64,000 nt of DNA, from contig JARFJB010000003.1 of NCBI GenBank assembly GCA_036346205.1, positions 2,860,001-2,924,000 of the forward strand, written 5' to 3'. The DNA is from Vesta saturnalis. Lineage: Eukaryota > Arthropoda > Insecta > Coleoptera > Lampyridae. Positions within the stretch are counted from its first letter, which is position 1; each line of letters begins with the position of its first letter. Shown here piece after piece: positions 26,601 to 38,600 of the stretch. The notes below the pieces were generated by a model. The model saw only the letters and a list, made by a program, of their open reading frames with translations, was not told where the DNA came from and made no database searches. The translations under genes were made by a program, and so were the position numbers.

Positions 26601-29600
26601 GACGACTATCTATATGCGCATAGTACACAGATATCAGTTGTGGTCTATTTAAAATAAACCGCAATTGTCTAAAGATATAAGAAATAGAAGATAATTTAGA
26701 AGTTAGTTTCTCACAGTGCACTTTAAAGTTTAGTGTTTCGTCTAGATAAATGCCCAAGAACTTGGTATGCGTTACGTTACATAAACTCATGTTATTTACA
26801 TTCAAGTTAACGTTTAATATAGTTTTTTGTCTGTTATGAAATCTAATAACCTGAGTTTTACTAGAATTAAAATATAGATCATGTTTGGCTAAAAAATTCA
26901 TAGTAGTTGTGACCGCATTTATGCAATGTGTCTTGAGAGCGTTTTCATCAGGATGTGAAAAAATCATTGAAATGTCATCCGCGTACAAGATGTGATTTTG
27001 TGCACTCAGGGTCAGGCTAAGATTATTAATAAACAGGATAAACAGAATAGGTCCTATCACAGAGCCCTGTGGTACACCCATCGTAACGCGAAGTCTATCC
27101 GAGATACCATATGTAGTATGATTATTTATGGTTTTTTTCACTGCAACGTATTGTTCTCTTTCGCACAAAAATGACGAGATCCAAGTAAGAGCAGTACCTC
27201 TGATACCACAGTTTTCTAAAAGTTCTAATAGTTTAGAATGGTTGACGCAATCAAAAGCCCTGCTCAAATCACAAAAGATTCCTACCGGGTTTTCGCATGC
27301 ATCAATATGAAACATAATACGGGCATAAAAGTCGCATATAGCTGTGTTTGTAGAGCACTTAGATCTAAATCCGTGTTGATTAGACGTGATTATGTTATAT
27401 TTTTCAATAAAATTAATTAAGCGATTTAAAAAAGCATATTCAAACACCTTAGAAAAGCTGTCAGAGATAGTAATTGGTCTGTAGTTGTCAATTAGGTGTG
27501 CATCATCTCTTTTAAAAATCGGTATAACTTTGCCAGTTTTGAGTTTATCCGGGAAACTACCTGTTATGAACGACAAATTTATCAAATAAGTTAAAGGGTG
27601 TAAAATCGCTACAAGAATACTTTTTAGAATGAATAACGGAATTTCATCATGACCAGCAGATTGTTTGTTTTTTAATTTATGATTTAATAATGTTAGTAAT
27701 TCATGTTCGGTATATGGGTATAGATACAATGAGGCGTTTGTGGGTACACCCTTATCTATTTCATATTCAATCCCGGCATTTGGGTTTATACTCTTTATCA
27801 ATTCACGAGGAGTGTTAACAAAGTACTTATTAAATTCAGTGGCTATATTAGAGATATCTTTGATTATATTACCGTTTACATTTAAATTAGTAATATCCCT
27901 TTTGCTGCCGCTGTTGTTATTGTTTGAAAATGTTGCAACGGTACACCAAAGTGAACGGGTGTCATTTTTTGCCCTAATAATTCTTTGTTGAAAGAAATTC
28001 CTTTTAGTTTGATTAACTAGTTCAATGTGTTTAATTTTCGCATTCTCATAGAAAGGAGCTATATAACTATAAGAATTCTTTAAGACAAACAGATCTTTAA
28101 GACGCGAGCTAGAAATCCTAACCTCGTCATTCATCCAATTTTTTCTTTTATTATTAAGGTAAAATTTGCGCTTTGGGAAACTAACGACAAAATGATACTG
28201 CAAGATATTATAAAAGTTACTGAATGCTTCATTTAAATTATTATTATGAAGTACTTCCACCCAATTTTCATTTTTTAGAGCATTATCAAAATTCTTTACA
28301 TTAGCCGAGGAAAAGTCTCTTTTAAAGCATGTTTGTACATCATTAGCAAGAGTTGCAAATATTCCCAATTCAAGATATACGCTTTTATGGTCAGATATTT
28401 CGTTATCAAGTACACAACAGGTGCCTATCGTTGCGTTATTTGTGAATATTTGGTCAATTAAAGTACAAGAAGTGTTCGTTATGCGTGTTGGCCAATTGAC
28501 AATCGGTTTACAATTAAAACTGGAGAAAACATCGCATAATATTTTAAAAGAACGATTTTTGTACCTGTCAAAATTGAAATCCCCACACATGTATATGACA
28601 TTATTTGGATTACACAGACTATCAAGGACCTCATTGAGTTTATTAAAAAATAAATTTTCGTCTCCCGAAGGAGATCTGTAACAATTTAAAATTAGATGAT
28701 TTTTATTATTCACGTTGCAAGTTATAGCACACACTTCAAAGTGTTGTTCGATGCAAAATTTATTCACATCAACAGCACTACAGTTGATAGATTTTTTTTT
28801 CCAGATACTTACTCCACCGCATGTCTTGATTTTTCTGCAGTAGTAACTAACGAGTTCATAATTTTCAATAACTAGGTTTGTTAATGAATTTTGATTCACA
28901 CCGGTCTCAACTAAACACAGAAATAACAGATTATCAAATTTTGAAATCTCGGCTTCGAGCATGTTTATTTTATTCACATTAATTGTGTTAATATTCAAAA
29001 GTAGTAAATTGGGATCAAAAACTACGTATTTTGAGCGTCTTGTATATTGCGCTTGTAAAAAAAACGGCTAATTGCTGCACCAGAAGGCCAGATTTCCGGA
29101 TTCATCGCACCTTTGAAGTTTTTGTCATAAATGGAAACTTTAAATGATGAGTAAAGGTCTGGTCTCTTTGGTGTGAGGCTCTCACATTTAACTTCAGGAA
29201 AAATACTTTTTAATTTATTCGTTAGATCGTCTAGTGAGGTATCCGGATTTAGGCGGCATACATGTAAGGCGACATATCTGGGAACACCTTTAATACAGTC
29301 AGAAGTATTTTTCCCAATTACCACATTTCTGTTGCGTTTTTTATATGTTACCTGCTTCCAGTCACTAACTGTTGCTGCAGGCGGTTTATCTTCAATTGTG
29401 CCGGTTAACGTATTTAGCATAGAATGTGTTTGAGCATTCCTAATAGCATCTGCAACTTCTTTACCGCTGATTATATTTTTGTCATTTTTATTAATTTTAT
29501 TAATTTTACCATTATGTGGGACCTTTATAGATATAGGTAACCTATTTGCACTCGGGAATTTGTGCTTGACAACAGTCTTATCATTATCACTTCTTTTCAT

Positions 29601-32600
29601 GTTTACATTCGGTATCTCGCACGGAACACTATCAATAACCGGCACGAATTTATTTAAAAGTTCAACTTGATTATTTAGTAAACGTATTTGCTCTTTTAAT
29701 TCAAAAATTATGGAATCTTTTTGATTCATAATATAATTAATAAGACTCACGTCAATTTTATTGTTTTCATCGGCTAGCCGTTGAACTGTATCAAGGAAAA
29801 CCACATCACATACTTCATTCGCATTTTCACAGCATGTTACTACACCATCTTCTAAAAAAATTACATTGTTTACCTTGGCACAGCTTGTATGAAAGTAATT
29901 TTCACAGTTTGAGCATTTATGGCCGTTAACAACTTTTGATTTACAACGTTTGCATAGAGCACCGGGTACAGTACCACTTGCACCGGCCGCCATACTTAGG
30001 ATACTTAGGTATCGTCCACCTTAAACATACTTTAGATTACATTTTTTGTCTAAAATCATTGATTGGCCAAACAAGCGTGAAGCTTTAAAGTGTCAATTTA
30101 GTTGAGTTTCTTTCATTTAGTTATTTGTAAAATATGCAATATTTATGAAAAAACCATTGTCTTATGTGGAGGAGAGAGATGAACAAAAAAAATCTGAAGG
30201 TGGAAAGAACATAGTAGCTCTTTTAAATATTGCGTGATTACTAAAAACTCATACCTTGATAACCCTTGTACCACATACACATTGCCTAAATTGATTACGT
30301 TATTGTAACCCCAAATTTGTTTCAGTTATCCTTGTTTAGGCTTACATAAGACAACTGATATCTTATTCGTACATGCTCAAGGCTTATCTTTGTACTTCTC
30401 CAACGTTAGCTCTAATTTCATATCTGCATTTCTCATTAAATCATATAAATGAAATAAGCAACACGAAGAGGTGTACCACTAGAGATGATTTACATTGGAA
30501 TATTAAGTTAATCATCATATTGTTGTAGATCTTTAGATTTATCTTTAAGAAATGATATGGAAAGGATACAAGCTTTAAGTTTAATGCAAAAAGTTTTATT
30601 ACTATCAGCGGCTGAATTCGAAATAGCTATGGCTAGAAGTTTAATCGCTTTAGCAAATTGTGGTATCGAAGATAAGGATAGGATGCTTAGAGCTTGTCTG
30701 GCATGTTTATCTGAATTAGGTAAGTTTTATTAACCGATTAGGGCTATACAATATAGTATTAAATTGTAGGTGTTTTAAATGCTGAATTATTTATTATGTC
30801 TGGTGGTGTAGCAGCTATTACAAGAAATTTGTTGGAATGTCAAACACCACGTATTGCAGAATCGCTTTGTGGAGTGTTACTGTTATTGTTGGATAGACCT
30901 CTTACCAGAAATCATGCAGCCGTTGATTTACACTGCATTGCAGCTCCATATTGTGATTTTCACTATCGTCATGGGTGGATGGATAAAAATAGGTGGGTTT
31001 ATATTTTAATTAAAATGGTTATAACTGTATAATTTCAGAGATGAGCGAGAATTACGGTTTAATTGTAGTAGATTAGCTTTATTATCTGTTTTTCGAAGTT
31101 GGCCTGGAATTTTACATTTCTGCAGTCCTAATAATTCACTAGGTTTAAAAGCTATAGTCGATATTTTATATTTAAATCAATTAGAAGTTAGAGTAAGTGT
31201 GTTACAACATAAATGTTTTATTTTGATGTTTTTTTTTTTGCAGAAAGCGGTTTTAGATTTATTATACGAATTATTAGGATTACCACAGCCCGAGTGGACA
31301 GATGAGTTGTCGGTAGCATTGAGTGCGATTGATCCAGCTGAACCTCAAGCTGCATGGAGAATAAACGAAGGTTTCATAGCAGCGGAGGGCCGCTCTGTTC
31401 TGCCACATTTAGCAAAAACAACTCCTAATATTACTGATATTCATATGTCGTTGTTATTGTTTTGTTTTCTTGAGACAGGATTACTATGTGCGTTAGCAGA
31501 AGTTATAGCAACTAGTGATACATTTATAAGTGTTCGAGCAACTGTTTTATTAGGTAAGCGGAGCATTGTTGTAAGGGTAACCTGATGTATTACTATTTCG
31601 TATAGGGTTGTTCTATAATATTAATGCTTGGTAATTAAAGTTTACAGAAGATTTCTTGCTTGTCGACGTATTTCCCGGTTTTTGCGAATATATTCGTTTA
31701 TTTTAACAGATTGATGATATTCATCGGAAACCAGAAAATAAAAGTATGAACAAATAGGTTAAAAAAGAACAGTGCATATTTAAATTGATACAGTGACTTG
31801 TTAATCTTCGGGTCCTTCAAAAACATTTCATAACTTTTGACAAATTTTTCATTTTCACTAAATAAATAATTAACAAAATTTGAGTTAGAAATGTTATGAT
31901 TATTGACATCATTCATTGATGAGGTTAATTCCTAAACTGTCTTGTTACATTTTGGATTATTGGTCAGGAAAGGATTTGGAGGAACGGATTTAGGGCTCTG
32001 AGGGGGAAGATACTACCCCAGCACTCAGCTAAATAGCCGCACATGGTGTGCTATACCCAGTGACCATGCCGCTATATGTGTATCTGAAAAAACCTCAGAC
32101 AAGGTAAACAGTAACGGGAATCGAACCCATTACTAACCGAATGCTTAGCAGATTGTGTTACCACAACACTATTAGCTCAGTTTTGATAAAAAAATATTTA
32201 TACTAATAGCAATATTTATTTTAAAAACTGAGGAACAAATAATATAAAAATGAAAAATAAAGAAATGTTCTCAATTTCTTAATACAAAGAAAATTCACTT
32301 AAATTTTGTTAAATTATTGTTGAAACATAACATATTCTCAAATCGACTTTTCCAATATTGAAAAAGCTTAGGAAGTTTGATTATTATATCATTATGACTG
32401 ACATTTGCTGGATCTTCATTCAAAGGAATAACCAGTTGTCTCTTGAAGAAAACCACTTCAAATCCATAAGGATATGCCTCTACTATTTGAGCAATTCTAG
32501 TTGTGGAGGCAGTTTTGCCATGAATTTTAGCTACTATGAAATCTTTTTTAATGTCTTCATTAATAAAATCTTCATGGTCGAATTCCAATTGGTGTGAAGA

Positions 32601-35600
32601 TGAATCATGCAAGGGTTTGAACCTGACACGTCAGGAACCTTGTTAACTGGATTTGAGAGATAATTGTTTTCAACTGGATCATCAGATGTATCATCACCTG
32701 GGTCAATTCTGTTTCTGTCACATTATGGGCGACAGGACGTTTCGTAACACACGACGATAAAAAGTCCTCGTCTTTTAATATATCCTTATTAAACGGCACA
32801 ATGCCAGCTTTGTTGAATCCACTTGTTATATTGCTAACGGTAAAAGCTCTTGGAAAAGTTTCTCCAATCAGTTCTGCAATATCGTAAATGCTAATGACAT
32901 TTCCTGGATGGTTAGTCATCCAGCAGCCACAAGCAGCATTGTAGAACTTTTTAAATGGACCAAAGACCAGCTTGCGGCTGCATTGTTGTGAAAATGTTAG
33001 CAATACAATTCCGGTAGATCCGAAATGTTGTAGGACATCAAAAATAGTGCTGAGTGCATCAACCAGATTGAGTTGCATTGCCCTTACCTCCTACTAGTGC
33101 ATTCTTCAGCATATGGGGCTTGCAGTATTTGTGAGGAAAAATAAGGTAGGGCCGGACAGCTTTTCCGATGCTGTCCACAATTGCTACAAAGGTCACCAAA
33201 TTCCCTCTTTCTGTCGAAGTTACCTGACCCACTTGCTTGACTTCTTTTGTAGTTAATATTTTAGGTGGCTTGCGGACGGTTGTGACGCCTGAAAAAAAAA
33301 AGTCCCTAGTTATATCTCAGAGCTGACTTAGTGCTATGATAGATAGATTTGCGGTAGCTACTTATCGCTAGAAGAAAAATACTTACCTGTCTCATATAAA
33401 TTGCAAATGTCCTGTGGGCTAGACTTATACTTGTTTAGCATCCTTTCCAAATTGTCAAAAAAATTACAGACACTGTGCCTATTAAAACTAGTAGCCAGAC
33501 TTAGACTGGTCTGCTCCGTTCTAGAGTGATATACTTTGGCTTTTCTTAAAATCCTGTCATTTTTTCTCTATTTCAATTATTATTAGCCACAGCGTAATCA
33601 TATGCAAGTTTTCATGCTTTTTCAATTGTTAGGCCATAATGCATAGCTGATGCCTATTTTATATAATCTGCCAATAATATTTCTTCGACTGCGGCAAAGA
33701 CTGTCAAATGCTCTTTTTTTGATCTGAAATTTATATTTTCTATGTTAACTTCATTCTGGCATTTTTTAAGTATCTAATTAAGGTTGTTTGTGGTATCTCA
33801 TAATTCTTTGCTGTACTACGCACTTTCATACCATTTTCTAGGACTGCTTTAACTGCTGATTTTGGGGCTTTCTTTTGGAAACCTTCTATTATTTGTAGTT
33901 CCTATACATATTCTGGGTTTATTGTTACCTGTTGCTGTAAATAATGAACGTTTCAATTGGCAAATGTCGTGGAAAAAACAGTCATTAACTATTTAAATGG
34001 GGATAAATGGACCTTTCTTTGCTTAAATAGGGTTAACTGGACACCGATCCAGTGAATCCTACACCAACTCTGTCCACCTGATCCCACCATACACATATTT
34101 ACTTTTGACATCACCGAAAGCTAACCTCAAAACATATCAATTAATTAAAATTTAACAATTTGCATTTACACCATAATTTTACTGTTTACTAGCACATAAA
34201 AATAATAACTTACCCGCTCAAAAATTAAGACCTACTGTTATTTCACTCTACAGACCAGCAAACGTCAAAGTTGAATTGATAGGTAGAGACATCTATGAAG
34301 CATACAGTGAAGCCATAGTCAGTATGTTTCATTGGCGGAAAATTTTAAAATTTGCTGGGACTGCTTAACCTGGCGGTCCATATAACCCCGCTCTCGCCCA
34401 CAGAGACAAATAATTCTAAAAAAGTTATTACATTGAACAAAACAATACATTAGTTTTGAATTACAAAAAAAATTAGAATAAATATGCTCATTATATTATA
34501 TATTGAGGAGAATTTGGGTACTGCAATATATGTGGAGTGTCAAGTCCAAATGTTTAGGATTTCCAGTACCTTTACAGAAGAGTAATACACACAATAAATC
34601 TGTATTGGTAGACTAACAAAACATGTACAGGTTATTGTTAAAATATAAAATAATAGAATAATTATGGCTATTTTAGGTTTTCGAAATTGCTGCCTACAAA
34701 CTCTTGAAAACTATAAAACAAATTAGCCCACAGAAATGTTTCCAGTTATACTGCAAATTTTTATCATAAGTTAAAGAACAAGAGAATTTGGTCAAGTCTT
34801 GTAGAACCATATACCCCAAAAATTTTGAAATTTTTTAGTTTAACTGTAATAATGTAAATGTTACTGTTATAGTTGTGGAATTCCTTATGTGCAGTGTAAT
34901 CTGCTCTATTTTTAGGAATGAACAATAAGCTGCCTAGATTATACTAGCAAGGAGCTGTAAGAATTTTGAGATTGTTTGACATAGCCCACTGTTTTATGCA
35001 ATAAGTGGGTTATTATTCTTTAAATCAGCAGATTATCCTAGTGTCATTTGCATCTAATGTAAATGACTATAACATTGTTGATAAAAATTCAAAATAATAT
35101 TGGTCCAAGTATCCAACCTTGGGTACTCCAGTGTTTACTACCAATCTTTCAGATTGTTGGTTGTTATATTTCACGAATTGGTTCCCATTATTTAGATAGG
35201 AGCTACTTAATTCAATGCTTTTGTCGTCAAAGTTGTAAAAAGGTAATTTAGATAAAATAATGCTGAGTAGTGAAATTAAATCAAATGCATTCATAAGGTC
35301 GAGAAAGATTGAAGAACAAATATTTATTATGGTCTAAATAAATAACATTTTGTGTAAAGTGAAGTAATTCTGTAGTTGTACACACCTTTTTTTTTAAAGC
35401 TGTATTGATTATTACATAATAAATCTAGCTCTTCAAGAAACTCTACCATATGATTCTTTATAATTCTTAAAAGGCAGGACAACCTTTAAACCATCTGGAA
35501 AAATGGACGCTACAGGCATTGGTTAAATAGCGATGTTAATGGACGAATTATAATATCTTTGATACCTTTTAACAAATCTAGGTTAAGACCATACTCATCA

Positions 35601-38600
35601 CTACATTTACTGTTATCTAAACATTTAATCGTACCCCTTACTTCTATTTGTAAAAGTGGTTAACACAGATTTAGTGAGTGCATATAATGTAAATTAGAAG
35701 TTACATAGGATAATGGATCAATAGAGTTGTGCACTAATAATTGTCTAATCTGCCTTTGAAGAGTGTTTATATTTTAAGATAGTTATTATGGGCGGTAATT
35801 TTTCTGTGATTACAATTCTGTATTTATTTTTGGCAAACAGGCTGTAACTCTGTTTTTGTAGTTTCATTAGGTAGCTGCATATATATCTGTTTTACAAATT
35901 TTATCGTAGACCTTATCAGGGAATTAGTGCATCAATGAATATTAAGAGTATGATTAGAACGCTTATAAGTGTTTTCGGGTATTTCTGAAGCAGATGCCAT
36001 AGTTCAAGGTTCACATTTGTTGTAAATGTTTATGAGTGAATCATAAACGAAACTCCACCCGCAATTTGCCAATATATTGGAAAAATTGTTTTTAAAATGC
36101 AAAGGTTAAGGACGATGCGTTTTAATATCAGTTTTTCGTGTTTCACAGTTTAACAATTGTAATTCCAAAATAGTCTGAAAATGTGTATAGCATTGGAGGC
36201 AGGTGGCTTTGTGTGGTAAAATGGTAAATGTGACTATCAGGTTAGCTCATGCGGTTATACAGGATGTAAATACTAAGTCGTAACTCCCGAAAATGGTAGT
36301 TAGAACTCATCCAAATAAACAACTTTTTTTAGTAATAAAATTTGGAACCTCTGGTCGTAGTTATTCGACTTCCTAAGATTTTTAACAATCGTCATAACTC
36401 TTTTATTTTAATTGATATTTTAAAAATTCAAAAACTTTAAAAATCGGCGGTTGGTTTTCTAAAACATTTGTATTTACAATTATTTCATATTTTGAAAAAT
36501 AACAAAATCACGGCCGATTAAAAAGGCCTCTTATGCACGCATATCATACGCTATTTTTTATTACGAATGCATCATAATAGTAATTTAAACGGCATCTAGG
36601 TAGTAAAGGTAGATCAAAAGTTTGTATAGCAACCTTTAAAAAAAGTTGGTGCATCATAAACATCATTTTACGCACGATCCAGCGTGCGATAATCGTTGAT
36701 TATGATGCATGCGTAATAAAAAATGTTTTAATTATCTACTACAACATTATTTGAAACTTTTTTTTATATTTATATCTATAAGAAGTCTTTATAAATTTCA
36801 AATAACTATTACAATAGTAATAAACTAAAAAGACAAAAGAAGTCGAGCAGCGTTGTGTTATTGAAAAATAAAACAAACGAAGCCGTTGATAAAAACGTCA
36901 TTTTTGTTGTTTTGTAAAACTAGTCTTTTGCTGTTTGGTATTAGTTTTTTTGGTGCTTTCTAGTTTGTATAATTTATTTTTTTGCTCCAATTATCGAATA
37001 AAAATGAACACTTACCAAAATGTAGAACTTCTTGATATGTTTTTGGTTTTTGGGGAAGCGAAACGAAATACGCAAGAAGCTTGAAGATTATATCGAACAA
37101 GATATCCACATCGCCAACAACAAGTGTACGTATCAAAAAATTGGTGGAAATATGCACTTGAAGAGAATATAATTGAAATGGTTGGAAATGATCCTTCGGT
37201 AAGCGCTCGAGTAATAGGTAGAAGATTGAATGTCAATCATATGACAGTTTGGAATGTTTTACATGATCAAGACCTCAACCTGTATTCCAGACAAAAAGTG
37301 CAAGCTTTGAAACCTGGTGGCTTTCAGCCAAGACTATTGTTCTGTCTCTGGCTTCTTCGCTGCTGTAATCTGCAAAAAAAATTTATTTTGTTTACAGACG
37401 AAGCTTATTTTACAAGAGACCAAGTATTTAACTCGAGAAACTTACACACGTGGACTGACGAAAATCCCCGTTTAACATTTATGCGTGCATATCAGAAACG
37501 TTTTGTGGTGAATGTATTGCACGGTATTATAGGAAATTATGTTATCTGACCTTATCTTGTACCACACCAAATAGACAATACCCCAATAGGTGGATTGGGA
37601 GGAACGGTCCTGTTTTGTGGACAGCCTGGAGTCCAGACTTAACCCCACTAGATTTTTTTTGTGGGGTTATATCAAGACCTTTGTATATTAGACACCAGTA
37701 AATACAGAGGAAGAGTTACTGGCAAGAATCGTGGCTGCAGCAGATAGTATTAAAGAAAAGCAGGCACTTCTTTTAAAACCTTCCGCATATATTAAAACGC
37801 GTTACAGGACTTGTGTTGCTGCAAATCGTGGCTATTTTGAAAATCGGTAATAAATTATTAATTCAATAATAAATAAGTTGTTATACTTCTGTATTCAGTA
37901 GTTTTTTGTTGAATTTTTCAATCACACAAGGCTACTTGACTTCTTTTGCATGCTTAGTATATTACTATTTTAATAGTTATCTGAACTTTATCAAGATTTC
38001 TTGCATAAATATGAAAAAATGTTTCAAATATATGTTGTATTAGATAATTCAAGCATTTATAAATGTTTCTTTTTTAAACATCCATGGGATGGTTATCCAA
38101 ATATCATTTGAAATTTTTAATCGGCCTCCATTTTGTTATTGTTCAAAATATGAAATAATTGTAAATACTAATGTTTTAGAAAATCAAATGCCAATTTTAA
38201 GTCGTTGAATGCTTAAATATTTTAAATAAGGATGATATGAAGACTGTTAAAATACCTTTCTCGTATATAAGGCATTTATGCATCTAGTTTTCCTAACCGC
38301 GGGCGGTGAATTAAGAGACACTCTCTCTACATTATAAGCATTTTGAATTTTGCTGTGTGCACCTAGAAGAGATACCAATAGTTAACTGTCATATGATTGA
38401 CATTCAACCTTCTACCTATTACTCGAGTGCTTACCGAAGGATCATTTTCAACCCTTTCAAGTATATTACCTTCAAGTAGGGGTTCTTCGAAATCTATTAG
38501 TTTCCACCAATTCTTGGATGAAAGCATTCATTTTCCTCTAAACGTTTGCAAACTTTTCTAAATACTTTTCTAAGTACACTTGTTGTTGGCGATGTGGATA

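Larger units (their letters stand above)
26010..30003 (-). mobile_element. CR1-group LINE, apparently full-length coding copy
   Basis: About 4.0 kb on the minus strand: a leader of about 10 bases, ORF1, a gap of about 23 bases, ORF2, and a 3' UTR of about 140 bases that ends with an AATAAA-like signal and an (AAT)n tail, flanked by 9-bp target duplications. Both ORFs are uninterrupted, so it is the youngest-looking element in the window. The very short leader suggests slight 5' truncation, which would cost it its promoter. Confidence 0.85.
12142..30528 (+). other. Rictor: Rictor intron 4, transposon-filled
   Basis: Bounded by donor GTATTT at 12142 and acceptor TTGTAG at 30523-30528; the codon split across it (AG + A) reads Arg. 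Nearly all recognisable content is transposable element; 12142-12700 shows nothing recognisable. Confidence 0.8.

Noticed and set aside
26414..29670. Several + strand frames of 60-86 codons inside the LINE
   Set aside because: Antisense shadows of ORF1 and ORF2.
32117..32180. A functional tRNA gene on the minus strand
   Set aside because: B box is good, but no acceptor stem or clean anticodon arm; the SINE body follows directly.
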